Below are positions 7,578-16,086 of a DNA stretch of 64,000 nucleotides, in pieces. Position 1 is the first letter of the stretch, and every line of letters begins with the position of its first letter. Source of the DNA: FW021-bin31 sp964478125 (lineage in GTDB: Bacteria > Bacteroidota > Bacteroidia > Chitinophagales > Chitinophagaceae); contig CAYZGR010000005.1 of NCBI GenBank assembly GCA_964478125.1, forward strand, positions 34,403-98,402, written 5' to 3'. The notes beneath the pieces were generated by a model. It had not been told where the DNA came from. It searched no databases and worked only from the letters and a program-made list of their open reading frames with translations. A program made the translations under genes and the position numbers.

Positions 7578-9425
7578 ATGAGCGATCCAATTAAGCATGA
7601 ATGTGGCTTGATCTTCATACGTTTACGTAAGCCCTTTTCGTACTTTCAGAAAAAATATGGCACTGTCTTTTACGGCCTGAACAAACTGTATCTCCTGATG
7701 GAGAAACAACATAACCGCGGGCAGGATGGGGCGGGAATTGCCACGCTGAAACTACATACCGAGCCGGGTTACCCTTTTTTGCACCGTATACGAAGCAATG
7801 CCAACCAGCCTATTCCCGAATTGTTTGGAAAGATCTTCTCGGAAGTGGGAGAAATTGAGAAATATCAACCGGATATGTTCAAGTATCCCGGGCTGATGAA
7901 GGGCAATATTCGTTTCCTGGGGGAATTGATCTTAGGACATCTTCGTTATGGTACCCAGGGGAAGAATAATATAGAACTTTGCCATCCTTTTGTTCGTTAT
8001 GATCCGATACCTGCGAGGAATCTGACCCTGGCCGGTAATTTTAATATTGTAAATGTGCGGGAATTGTTTGATTTTGTTCATGTAAAGCCCGGGCAATTGC
8101 ATGCCGAGTCGGATCTGGCAGCCATGCTGGAAGTACTTTCTCACTTTATTACGCTGGAAGATAGAGCTACTCCGGAGCAATTGGATCTGGTAAAAGTATT
8201 ACGGCAGGCAGCGCCCATGTTTGACGGAGGGTATCACGTGGGGGGACTGGTAGGAAACGGAGACGGCTTTGTAATGCGCGACCCCAACGGCATCCGCCCG
8301 TCTTATTATTATGTGAACGATGAGATCGTTGTGGCAGCATCTGAACGGCCCGCCATCCAGACCGCCTTTGACGTGCCTTTTGAGGAGATTAAAGAACTGG
8401 GTCCCGGTCATGCGCTGATCGCTAAAGAGAATGGAGAAGTGGCGGAAGAAGAAATTATGGAGCCGGGTGAAAAACGTTCCTGTAGTTTTGAACGCATCTA
8501 TTTTTCCAGAGGTAATGATAAAGAAATCTATAAAGAACGACTCTCATTGGGGTATACTTTATCGGAGAAGGTGTTGGATGCCATTGACAATGATCTGAGG
8601 AACACGGTTTTTTCGTTTATTCCCAATACGGCGGAAGTGGCTTTTTATGGGTTAACAAAAGGGCTGGAGCATTACCTGAATGAAATTAAAGTAAAACGCA
8701 TCCTGGATTGGAAAAAAGCATATAAGGAAGAGCAGCTGGCAGAAATGATCAACCGCAGCGTTCGTATGGAGAAGATCGCTATAAAGGATGTAAAAATGCG
8801 TACTTTTATCGCTGCAGATTCCGGACGGGATGAGATGGTACAGCATGTTTATGATGTAACTTATGGTACGGTTCGCCCGGGGAAGGATACCCTTGTAGTT
8901 ATTGATGATTCTATTGTCCGGGGGACCACCCTGAGAGAAAGTATTATTAAGATGCTGGACCGGCTCGGTCCGAAACGCATTATTGTGTTGTCTTCCGCTC
9001 CCCAGATCCGCTATCCGGATTGCTATGGTATTGATATGAGCAAAATGGGCGATTTCGTTGCCTTTCGTGCGGCCATCGCTTTATTGCGGGAGCGGGGAAA
9101 ACAACATATACTGGAAAGCACCTATGGCTTATGTAAGGAACTGGCCAAGACGGATACGCTGGATGCACAAAATGCCGTGCGACATATATATAAGCCGCTG
9201 TCGGTAGAAGATATTTCTAAAAAAATTGCGGAGATCATCACGCCGGAAGGTACAAATGCGAGGGTAGAAGTGATCTACCAGTCTATCGAAAATTTGCACC
9301 AATCCTGTCCGAATAATCTGGGAGACTGGTATTTTACAGGAAATTATCCCACCCCCGGCGGTAATAAGGTAGTGAATCGTGCTTTTATGAACTTTATTGA
9401 AGGGAAAGACCAACGAGGATATTAA
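7578..9425 (+). CDS. PurF-like amidophosphoribosyltransferase, long form
   Basis: A 615-residue protein with an N-terminal class II glutamine amidotransferase domain and a C-terminal phosphoribosyltransferase domain. PurF enzymes make phosphoribosylamine from PRPP and glutamine in purine synthesis. The glutaminase part shows HECGLI with Cys9, HNRGQDGAG and HLRYGTQG. The PRPP loop reads VVIDDSIVRGTTLRES near residues 440-455. The nucleophilic cysteine is preceded by eight residues, so activity needs removal of a short propeptide. The protein is longer than ordinary PurF (about 470-510 residues). A second, standard purF may exist elsewhere, so the exact role is unsettled. Confidence 0.85.
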   Translation: MSDPIKHECGLIFIRLRKPFSYFQKKYGTVFYGLNKLYLLMEKQHNRGQDGAGIATLKLHTEPGYPFLHRIRSNANQPIPELFGKIFSEVGEIEKYQPDMFKYPGLMKGNIRFLGELILGHLRYGTQGKNNIELCHPFVRYDPIPARNLTLAGNFNIVNVRELFDFVHVKPGQLHAESDLAAMLEVLSHFITLEDRATPEQLDLVKVLRQAAPMFDGGYHVGGLVGNGDGFVMRDPNGIRPSYYYVNDEIVVAASERPAIQTAFDVPFEEIKELGPGHALIAKENGEVAEEEIMEPGEKRSCSFERIYFSRGNDKEIYKERLSLGYTLSEKVLDAIDNDLRNTVFSFIPNTAEVAFYGLTKGLEHYLNEIKVKRILDWKKAYKEEQLAEMINRSVRMEKIAIKDVKMRTFIAADSGRDEMVQHVYDVTYGTVRPGKDTLVVIDDSIVRGTTLRESIIKMLDRLGPKRIIVLSSAPQIRYPDCYGIDMSKMGDFVAFRAAIALLRERGKQHILESTYGLCKELAKTDTLDAQNAVRHIYKPLSVEDISKKIAEIITPEGTNARVEVIYQSIENLHQSCPNNLGDWYFTGNYPTPGGNKVVNRAFMNFIEGKDQRGY

Positions 9426-10603
9426 AAGGAAGGGGCCGGGATCATTTTTAAACAAACTGCGTGAGCGACCGGTATCCTTTCATCAGTTAAAGTGAGCATA
9501 CCGTTTTTCTCGTCCCTTTTGAAGATAGTGATTGCATTGCCGTTTTTATGTCCTATTAATGCATAGCTTCCGTCGGGAGAAAGTGTAAAATTCCTTGGAG
9601 TTTTGCCGCCGGTTGGCAGGCGGTCTAAAGGTTGTATTTTCCCACTCTGCCGGTCCACTTTATAAGTGACAATATCATTCAGATCATCCCGGTTGGCCGC
9701 ATATAGAAATTGCCCATCGGGAGACAGATGGACATCGGCTGCCCATATTTTTCCCTTGTAATGGTCCGGAAGATTGGATATTTCCTGAACCTGATGAAGT
9801 TTGCCGGGCTGATAGTGAAAAGCCATTATTTGCCCGCCCATTTCACAAATAAGATAAAGATATTTCCCATCCGGCGCGAATTCCATTAACCGGGGACCGG
9901 AACCCGGGCTGACATCTGTAGTGGGAGGATTGCCGGGGGATAACCGCCCCGATCTTTCATCAAAGGAGTAAGTGAATATCTTATCCATGCCCAGATCGGT
10001 GACGAAAAGATCCCGGTTGTTGGGCGCCATTACCGCACAGTGTACATGGGCTGCATCCTGTCTTCCGGGAACAATACCGTGTCCGTGGTGAGGAATGTTT
10101 TGGCTTACTTTACCTACCGAGCCGTCAGCCTTTATAGGTAAAACGGATAGGCTGCCACTGGTATAATTAGCTACAAACAGCCACTTTCCGGATGTGTCTG
10201 TAATGATATTGCAGGGGTCGGCGCCCCCGGTAAGTTGTTTATTAATGAATGCAAGCCGCCCTTTATCCGCATTAAATGAATAGGCGTACACTTTCCCGTC
10301 GTTATGATCATGCGTTTCGCTTACTGCATATAAATATTTCCGGTTGGGACTTATAGTTAGAAAAGATGGATTTTCTATACCGGAAACTGCACTGACTAAT
10401 GTGGCCTTGCCTGAATCGGTATTAAATTTATAAACAAAAATTCCATTACTGTCGGCGGGACTATAGGTCCCAATAAAGAGAAAATACGTTTTGCTATTTT
10501 GTTGTTTTTTTGAATCTGACATGGTACAACCGGTTATGAACGTTCCTGCGATGAGCAGGAAAGCTGTTAAGGATACGATCTGGCGTAATGACTTATCGAT
10601 CAA
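9422..10603 (-). CDS. Lactonase-family beta-propeller lipoprotein
   Basis: A 393-residue protein of the seven-bladed propeller family that includes 6-phosphogluconolactonase (Pgl/YbhE). It has repeated FAPDGKYLYL/LSPDGQFLYAANR-type blade motifs, HVHCAV and VTDLGMDKI. A signal peptide and lipobox end at Cys26 (FITGCTM), so it is exported, unlike cytoplasmic Pgl. A stop codon lies two codons upstream of the TTG at 10603, and the next Met comes after the lipobox, so the gene probably starts with TTG. Its 3' end overlaps the convergent purF-like stop by four bases. The substrate is unknown. Confidence 0.85.
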   Translation of the reverse strand: MIDKSLRQIVSLTAFLLIAGTFITGCTMSDSKKQQNSKTYFLFIGTYSPADSNGIFVYKFNTDSGKATLVSAVSGIENPSFLTISPNRKYLYAVSETHDHNDGKVYAYSFNADKGRLAFINKQLTGGADPCNIITDTSGKWLFVANYTSGSLSVLPIKADGSVGKVSQNIPHHGHGIVPGRQDAAHVHCAVMAPNNRDLFVTDLGMDKIFTYSFDERSGRLSPGNPPTTDVSPGSGPRLMEFAPDGKYLYLICEMGGQIMAFHYQPGKLHQVQEISNLPDHYKGKIWAADVHLSPDGQFLYAANRDDLNDIVTYKVDRQSGKIQPLDRLPTGGKTPRNFTLSPDGSYALIGHKNGNAITIFKRDEKNGMLTLTDERIPVAHAVCLKMIPAPSF

Positions 10604-10776
10604 TTGTTAATGGTTGATTTTTCAAAGGTTTGAAATTTTCACCTGGTAGTTTCCGGCGTTTCCTCTTTTTCTGTCTTCTTATTCGTGTCTTGTTGGCCGG
10701 GGACGAATTTACAAAAAAGAAAATAACTGAAGATACAATATTCGGGGGCGCGGGATTCGTTTTCCCGGGAGCGTAT

Positions 10777-10784
10777 TATCTTTG
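10777..10784 (+). promoter_or_regulatory. Promoter -7 element (TATCTTTG) of the ClC gene
   Basis: TATCTTTG matches TAnnTTTG exactly. No clear TTG -33 box lies at the right distance. Only nine bases separate the element from the ATG at 10794, so the transcript would be nearly leaderless. Confidence 0.5.
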
Positions 10785-10793
10785 CATCCCAAT

Positions 10794-12644
10794 ATGCGGC
10801 GCAAAAACCTTCGAAAATATTATCGTCTTTTCAGGAATCTTCATGAATTGGAGGAAAAAGGCGCCGAATTTATTCATTTTCACGAGGTTCCGCTTAAATG
10901 GTTACACGATAAGCTTACCCCTGCGCAATTCTTAGTGCTTTCAGGTATTCTGGTCGGCTGTACGGCAGGACTGGCCGGAGTGTTACTGAAAGCGGTGGTA
11001 CATTATATTCAGAAATTTATTACGCAGGATTATCATCTTTCCTACCAGATGATCTTTTATTTCATTTTTCCGATCATGGGTATTGTCGGAACGGTAGCGA
11101 TAGTCCGGTATTTCTTTAAAGGGGACTCCGGAGAGGGAATCCCCTCGGTATTATACGAGATCGCCCGCAAGTCGAGCATCGTCCGGTTTTCAAAAACGTA
11201 TTCCCAACTTATTCAAAGTGGGATCACAGTAGGTTTTGGGGGTTCGGCAGGGCTGGAGAGCCCGATTGCGGTGACCGGGGCCGCTATCGGTTCAAACTAT
11301 GCACGGATTTATCAAATGAATTATAAAGACCGGACTCTCTTGCTGGCAGCGGGAGCGGCAGCCGGTATCGCTTCGGCTTTTGACGCGCCTATTGCGGGAG
11401 TGATGTTCGCGGTAGAAATGCTGCTGACGGGCATGGCTTTTTCAGATTTTATTCCCCTCATCATAGCCGCTGTATGTGGAGCTTTATTGTCCAATATTAT
11501 CCTCGGCAATGATCTTACCCTGCACTTTCGCTTAAAAGAAGCTTTTGATTACCGTAATGTGCCTTTGTACGTCCTGTTAGGAATTATTTCCGGCCTGTAT
11601 TGCCATTATTATGCGGTTATCGTAGGGAAAATCGAAGACCTGTTACATAAGAGGATTAAGAAAAAGTTTCGCATAGCTTTATTTAGCGGGATGGTTTTAG
11701 GGCTGTTGTGTTTTTTGTTCCCTCCCCTTTTTGGCGAGGGATATACCAGTGTAAAAGTATTGGTAGATAATGGGGGCGCAACACTCATGCAAACCGGTAT
11801 TTTTAGTTCTTTGGCGGGCAATAAATGGATGATTCTTGCTTTTGTAGGATTGGTTGGGCTTCTTAAGGTATTTGCTACCACTTTTACCATATCCGGAGGC
11901 GGAAACGGTGGAAATTTTGCTCCTTCGCTGGTGGCAGGAGCTTTTGTTGGCTATTTTTTTGCTTTGGTATGCCAGATAACGGGTATGGATAATGTTCCGC
12001 TGGCCAATTTTGCCATTGTTGGTATGGCGGGAGCCATGAGCGGTATTCTTTATGTGCCGTTAACCAGTATTTTCCTGATCGCAGAGGCTACCGGCGGATA
12101 TGAGTTGTTTATTCCCCTCATGATCGTTTCCACCGCCTCCTACCTGATTGTCCGTCGCTTTTCTCCTTATTCTATAAATGTGAAAAAATGGGTGGAAGAA
12201 GGAAAGGTATTCGGCAGGAAGACCGATCAAAACCTTTTGTCACTTTTACGCGCACGGGATATTATTGAAAAGGATATTCTTACGATTTCTCCGGATGCTT
12301 CTTTACGGGATCTGATTAATCTGATAAAAATAAACAAGAGGAATATGTTTGGCGTGGTTAATGAAGATCAGGAATTGGAAGGCGTTGTTATGCTGGATGA
12401 TATAAGACATATCATGTTTAAGGAGGCGCTTTATGACAGTACGGCTATCCGGCAACTGATGAAGAGTCCGCCTGCCTTTGTAGATGTAACAGAACCTATG
12501 TGGAAGGTGATGAAAAAATTTGATGAAACAAATGCCTGGAATCTGCCGGTCGTGAGCGGAAAGAGATTTATTGGCTTTATTTCGAAATCTACCCTTTTGC
12601 AAAACTATCGCAAGATGTTACTTACCCATTCTTCAGGGGAATAA
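10794..12644 (+). CDS. ClC-type chloride channel/antiporter with CBS pair
   Basis: A 616-residue inner-membrane protein. About residues 45-460 hold the ClC helices, followed by a C-terminal pair of CBS domains (about 480-610) that usually sense nucleotides. The anion-path motifs are recognisable but modified: DSGEGIP at about 111-117 in place of GSGIP, and GSAGLESP with the gating glutamate Glu155 in place of GREGP. GGGNGGNFAPSLVAGAFVG corresponds to the GxFxP region. ATG at 10794 is chosen over an in-frame TTG at 10782. Whether it is a channel or a proton-coupled exchanger cannot be decided. Confidence 0.93.
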   Translation: MRRKNLRKYYRLFRNLHELEEKGAEFIHFHEVPLKWLHDKLTPAQFLVLSGILVGCTAGLAGVLLKAVVHYIQKFITQDYHLSYQMIFYFIFPIMGIVGTVAIVRYFFKGDSGEGIPSVLYEIARKSSIVRFSKTYSQLIQSGITVGFGGSAGLESPIAVTGAAIGSNYARIYQMNYKDRTLLLAAGAAAGIASAFDAPIAGVMFAVEMLLTGMAFSDFIPLIIAAVCGALLSNIILGNDLTLHFRLKEAFDYRNVPLYVLLGIISGLYCHYYAVIVGKIEDLLHKRIKKKFRIALFSGMVLGLLCFLFPPLFGEGYTSVKVLVDNGGATLMQTGIFSSLAGNKWMILAFVGLVGLLKVFATTFTISGGGNGGNFAPSLVAGAFVGYFFALVCQITGMDNVPLANFAIVGMAGAMSGILYVPLTSIFLIAEATGGYELFIPLMIVSTASYLIVRRFSPYSINVKKWVEEGKVFGRKTDQNLLSLLRARDIIEKDILTISPDASLRDLINLIKINKRNMFGVVNEDQELEGVVMLDDIRHIMFKEALYDSTAIRQLMKSPPAFVDVTEPMWKVMKKFDETNAWNLPVVSGKRFIGFISKSTLLQNYRKMLLTHSSGE

Positions 12645-12722
12645 GCGTACTACATGGAGGAACATATCCCTGAAGTTGAAGTCAGAGTCGTCGGTTTTCG
12701 GTAAGCACATGTCCCGTTATTC

Positions 12723-13760
12723 CTACAAACGGGCGTAACGATAGGTATATTTAAACCATGAGCGTAAATTAGCCGGCCGTTCCATATCAATAATAAGCTT
12801 TTTACGTTCAATTTGGCGCATATCCGGCATCCGGATTTCGGTACCCTGTATTTTTTTAAGTTGATGAAGCGCTATCAGTCCGAAGGCGTAAATACCGGCC
12901 ATAGATAAGGAAAGATCCTGCCTGCGATGGAGCGATTCCGGAAGCTGCCGGATCTGTTCCTTCATCTTGTTGATTTCACCCATGAAAAATTGTTCGAACG
13001 CATATACATCCTGCATGGTGTTAGGCAAGGTGGAAATCTCATCTTGCAGGTCTTTGTATATGTCATACAGGTCATTTGTCAACTGGATTAAGGTACCTAA
13101 TCGATACCAACATTCTCTAACGGCGGTCGTGCGGGGGTGGTCCATATAAAAGCTGCAAAGCAAGACCGCATATCCGCCTTTGTCAAAGGTGACTTTGCGG
13201 AGCGTTTCGGCAGAAAGCGTGCTGCGGTATTGCTCTTTGGATTGCTTTTGTGCCTCAAAAAGCTTTACGGATACCTCATCGTACAGGTTTTCCTCTTTTA
13301 CAAAACTCCTTAATAGTTTATGAGATTCTTTAAAAACAATTTCGTCAAAATTCCGGCAGTTGTATTGGTCATAGTGAAATGATATATTATATAGTTGTTT
13401 TTCATCCAGCAGGTCATAGTCCGTGAAGTCGTCAAAAAGAGAACTGCATATAAAATAATGGATGAAACGCAATTTTTCTGATTTATTCATTCTTCGGTCT
13501 GCCAGTCGGGCAAAGGGTTGACATACCATCGGCAGGTAGATCCCGTAGCTAATGGCGATCTTTTTTCGGGTGGTCACCCTGAACCGGCCTTTATACTTTT
13601 TCTCGATTTTATCCAACAGCTTGTAAGCCCGTTTGGTCTCTTTTCGGCGCGTGAAGATAATGAAGAAGGCCCTTCTTATTACTGTCAGCCAAAACCAGAA
13701 GAAATATTGCATGCCATTAGGGTTGTTTTTTAAAGTATTGTGCAGAGGTTTAAGAACCAT
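12723..13760 (-). CDS. Class I isoprenoid-synthase-like protein
   Basis: A 345-residue, probably all-helical protein. Two aspartate-rich motifs mark the class I terpenoid-synthase fold: DDFTD at residues 110-114 (DDxxD, with Asp116 and Asp119 following) and QLTNDLYDIYKDLQDE at 226-241, which closely resembles the second metal-binding motif of squalene and phytoene synthases. These motifs normally hold the Mg2+ that binds a prenyl diphosphate. No signal peptide is evident. The start may be Met1, giving a 31-base overlap with the upstream DxDDTA gene, or Met17 (13712). I infer an uncharacterised prenyl-diphosphate-using enzyme; the product is unknown. Confidence 0.75.
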   Translation of the reverse strand: MVLKPLHNTLKNNPNGMQYFFWFWLTVIRRAFFIIFTRRKETKRAYKLLDKIEKKYKGRFRVTTRKKIAISYGIYLPMVCQPFARLADRRMNKSEKLRFIHYFICSSLFDDFTDYDLLDEKQLYNISFHYDQYNCRNFDEIVFKESHKLLRSFVKEENLYDEVSVKLFEAQKQSKEQYRSTLSAETLRKVTFDKGGYAVLLCSFYMDHPRTTAVRECWYRLGTLIQLTNDLYDIYKDLQDEISTLPNTMQDVYAFEQFFMGEINKMKEQIRQLPESLHRRQDLSLSMAGIYAFGLIALHQLKKIQGTEIRMPDMRQIERKKLIIDMERPANLRSWFKYTYRYARL

Positions 13761-15025
13761 ACAAAGGAATCATTGACCGATAAGCGGTTCTCCCGGCCAT
13801 GGACCTGCACTCTTAATAATTGGTTTTCAAGATATAGCGTTTGCCGGTAAGCCGGGCAGATAAAATAATATTTGATCCATTGGCTGAACAGCAAAAGTTT
13901 TTTCCAGAACCGGGGTAGTATACTGGAAAAACTGGCTACAAAAAAAGTGTTATCGCCTGCATTCAGATCATGGGCCCCTGGCAGAGACACCGGTAAAGGA
14001 TCGCCACCCAGGCGTATTATGGTGGTGGAAAGCAATATGCTGTCCAGCCAGTTATCAGATTGGCGGTATTGCATGCGGGCAGTTTGCAGCAGTTGGGGTT
14101 TTAAACTATCCAATGCAGGAAGGGAAGTAGCAGCCAGCAAGCGGGATATATGATATAATAGTATCGGAGTCCTTCCGTAATGGGGAGAAATGAAAGCGGG
14201 ACGGGTCAGATAAGAGCTGTCTGTGATCATCTTGTGCAAAAGTTTAACAGAAGCGCTGTCCTGCCTGTTGAAGGGCAAATTGAAATAATGAACGAAGTAT
14301 AACACATTGCAAAGGACGCAAAAATCAAAGTCAATGGGCATTTTTACTCCAAACCAGGTGGAATAAGCGGGCAGATCCCGGTATGCCGGCCGGGTATTGC
14401 GTATAAGGTTAAGGGAGCCGTTGGCATGCTCGGCCATGAGTCTTTTTACCAGATGAATGATACTGTCTGACGGGTTTTGACTCAGCCAGAGGATGGCCGT
14501 ATCATCCAGGTCGTCCGGCAGCTGCTGAGACTTATTGAATAGATTCAAAAAACCGGAATTGGGGAAAACCAGAGGAGGATGTGTTCGCCAGAAATTATAC
14601 GTGGGAAGTCCGGAGGTGTTCCGGAAGTGCGGGTAAGCAGCCTGTGCCCTTTGGATAATGGAATCGCTTTGTACTTGTTGTCGCGGGCTCATATAAGGTT
14701 GAAGGTATTTCAGGGTAAAAGCAATTAAACCGGTAAAGAAAATATTGTTGTCCGGTTTTAGTTTATCACCCCGGCCATAACGTCGAAAGGAAGGGAAACT
14801 GCCTTTATAGAAAAAATCGGTTTGCTGCATTTGCCGGTCGGCGATCGTGGCTAATAATGAATCGATGCGATGGGTATCCTGGGCATAACAGGAAGGATAG
14901 GAGATCATCAGGCTGCTCCATAACAGGGGAATCATCCACAACAACCTTTTGTAGACGTCCTTTTTACGTGTCGGAAGAGAAGAAGATATATTCTTAATAC
15001 GATCCATCCGGGCAAAAATAAACAT
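13730..15025 (-). CDS. Secreted protein with class II terpene-cyclase motif DxDDTA
   Basis: A 431-residue protein of no family I can name with certainty. A basic stretch and hydrophobic segment (about residues 27-48, ending CYAQ) look like a Sec signal peptide; Met7 is an alternative start. The mature part is helical, and LPDDLDDTAILWL at 169-181 contains an exact DxDDTA motif (Asp172, Asp174, Asp175), the proton-donor signature of squalene-hopene and copalyl-diphosphate-type cyclases. Such enzymes are not expected outside the cytoplasm, which makes the signal peptide odd. It lies 8 bases after gldB and touches the class I isoprenoid-like gene. Another helical-toroid function is possible. Confidence 0.65.
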   Translation of the reverse strand: MFIFARMDRIKNISSSLPTRKKDVYKRLLWMIPLLWSSLMISYPSCYAQDTHRIDSLLATIADRQMQQTDFFYKGSFPSFRRYGRGDKLKPDNNIFFTGLIAFTLKYLQPYMSPRQQVQSDSIIQRAQAAYPHFRNTSGLPTYNFWRTHPPLVFPNSGFLNLFNKSQQLPDDLDDTAILWLSQNPSDSIIHLVKRLMAEHANGSLNLIRNTRPAYRDLPAYSTWFGVKMPIDFDFCVLCNVLYFVHYFNLPFNRQDSASVKLLHKMITDSSYLTRPAFISPHYGRTPILLYHISRLLAATSLPALDSLKPQLLQTARMQYRQSDNWLDSILLSTTIIRLGGDPLPVSLPGAHDLNAGDNTFFVASFSSILPRFWKKLLLFSQWIKYYFICPAYRQTLYLENQLLRVQVHGRENRLSVNDSFVWFLNLCTIL

Positions 15026-15033
15026 GTTTCGGT

Positions 15034-16065
15034 TTAGTGCGGCCTGTATCCCGATTTGCTCAGGAGCTTTTGTCCGTCAGGTAGTTTCATAAGCTCTGGA
15101 AGAGAAGTTCCCGGATATTTTTCCATATACTTACGGATGATCTGCCAGCCTATCCAACTGCCGATATTTCCGGGGGCCTCCAGGGGCATACCCCGTGAAG
15201 AGGGGCCGGGCCCTATATAATAGCGAATGGTCAGTGGATCATTTTCATATAATAAGTTTTTTCTGATAAAATATTGCCAGATAAACTGCTCGTTCTTTTT
15301 GCACCACTGCAGTTGTTTTTCCGAATAACCTATTTTAAGAGCATCTTTTGTTTCGGGCAATATTTTATCTAAGAAGTAAAGTTGTTTCCCGTATGCGGTC
15401 ATTTGGTCCAGGAGCGTTCCCTTTTCCTCTATCGGAAACAGCTGTTGTTCGATAACCTTAATACAACTGACCACTAATTGGTTTGCAGAAAAACTTTTTA
15501 GAATATAAGCCGGATAAGGATTTACCACCTGCCTGTATAATGGGAAACCGGCTCCTAAGAACATATCCAGTCCAATTCCCAATACGGAGTCAACGGTAAT
15601 GGCGCCGTAATTCGCCAAGGCAGACATGAAAGTGACCACGCGAGGGGGATGAAAAGAAGGCAGGTAATATTTGATGTACCGAAAGCTTTGATCGAGCTGC
15701 CTGTTGATCTGTTGGATCTTTCTTGGAGGGAAATGTGCATCTATGGTATCTTGCAGTTTCTGTATATCTTTACTGGTTATGAAAGCTTTTATATCTCTTT
15801 TGGACCATCCGCTATCCGTAGGAGAAACAAAATTCATGATCTGGTTCATATAGACCGGGAAAAACTCGGGATAGTTTTTTTCCAAATGGGATAGACCGCT
15901 ATCAAGATGGTCCGGGTTGAGTCTCATAAACTCCTGATCAAATCTTTCTATATGGACTGAAATGGGGATATGGCTGACATCAGGAGCCTTTTTGCCCGAA
16001 TGGCATCCTTCAATCAGTAAAAACGAAAGGATCCATAAGGCAGGATATGATCTTTTTCGGAGCAT
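15034..16065 (-). CDS. gldB: Gliding motility lipoprotein GldB
   Basis: A 343-residue lipoprotein with lipobox Cys21 (LLIEGCHS). GldB is one of the cell-envelope lipoproteins required for gliding motility in Flavobacterium. Recognisable parts are IPISVHIERFDQEFM near the mature N-terminus, ITVDSVLGIGLDMFLGAGFP in the middle and LEAPGNIGSWIGWQIIRKYM near the C-terminus. It sits between a LysM protein (21-base gap) and the DxDDTA protein (8-base gap), so the four minus-strand genes are probably one transcript. Whether this organism glides is not known; GldB is also kept in non-gliding Bacteroidota. Confidence 0.9.
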   Translation of the reverse strand: MLRKRSYPALWILSFLLIEGCHSGKKAPDVSHIPISVHIERFDQEFMRLNPDHLDSGLSHLEKNYPEFFPVYMNQIMNFVSPTDSGWSKRDIKAFITSKDIQKLQDTIDAHFPPRKIQQINRQLDQSFRYIKYYLPSFHPPRVVTFMSALANYGAITVDSVLGIGLDMFLGAGFPLYRQVVNPYPAYILKSFSANQLVVSCIKVIEQQLFPIEEKGTLLDQMTAYGKQLYFLDKILPETKDALKIGYSEKQLQWCKKNEQFIWQYFIRKNLLYENDPLTIRYYIGPGPSSRGMPLEAPGNIGSWIGWQIIRKYMEKYPGTSLPELMKLPDGQKLLSKSGYRPH

Positions 16066-16086
16066 TATTCAACAAGAGTACTTTTT

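Noticed and set aside
10630..10935. 101-residue plus-strand frame at the ClC start
   Set aside because: It overlaps the first 140 bases of the ClC gene in another frame and looks like no known protein.
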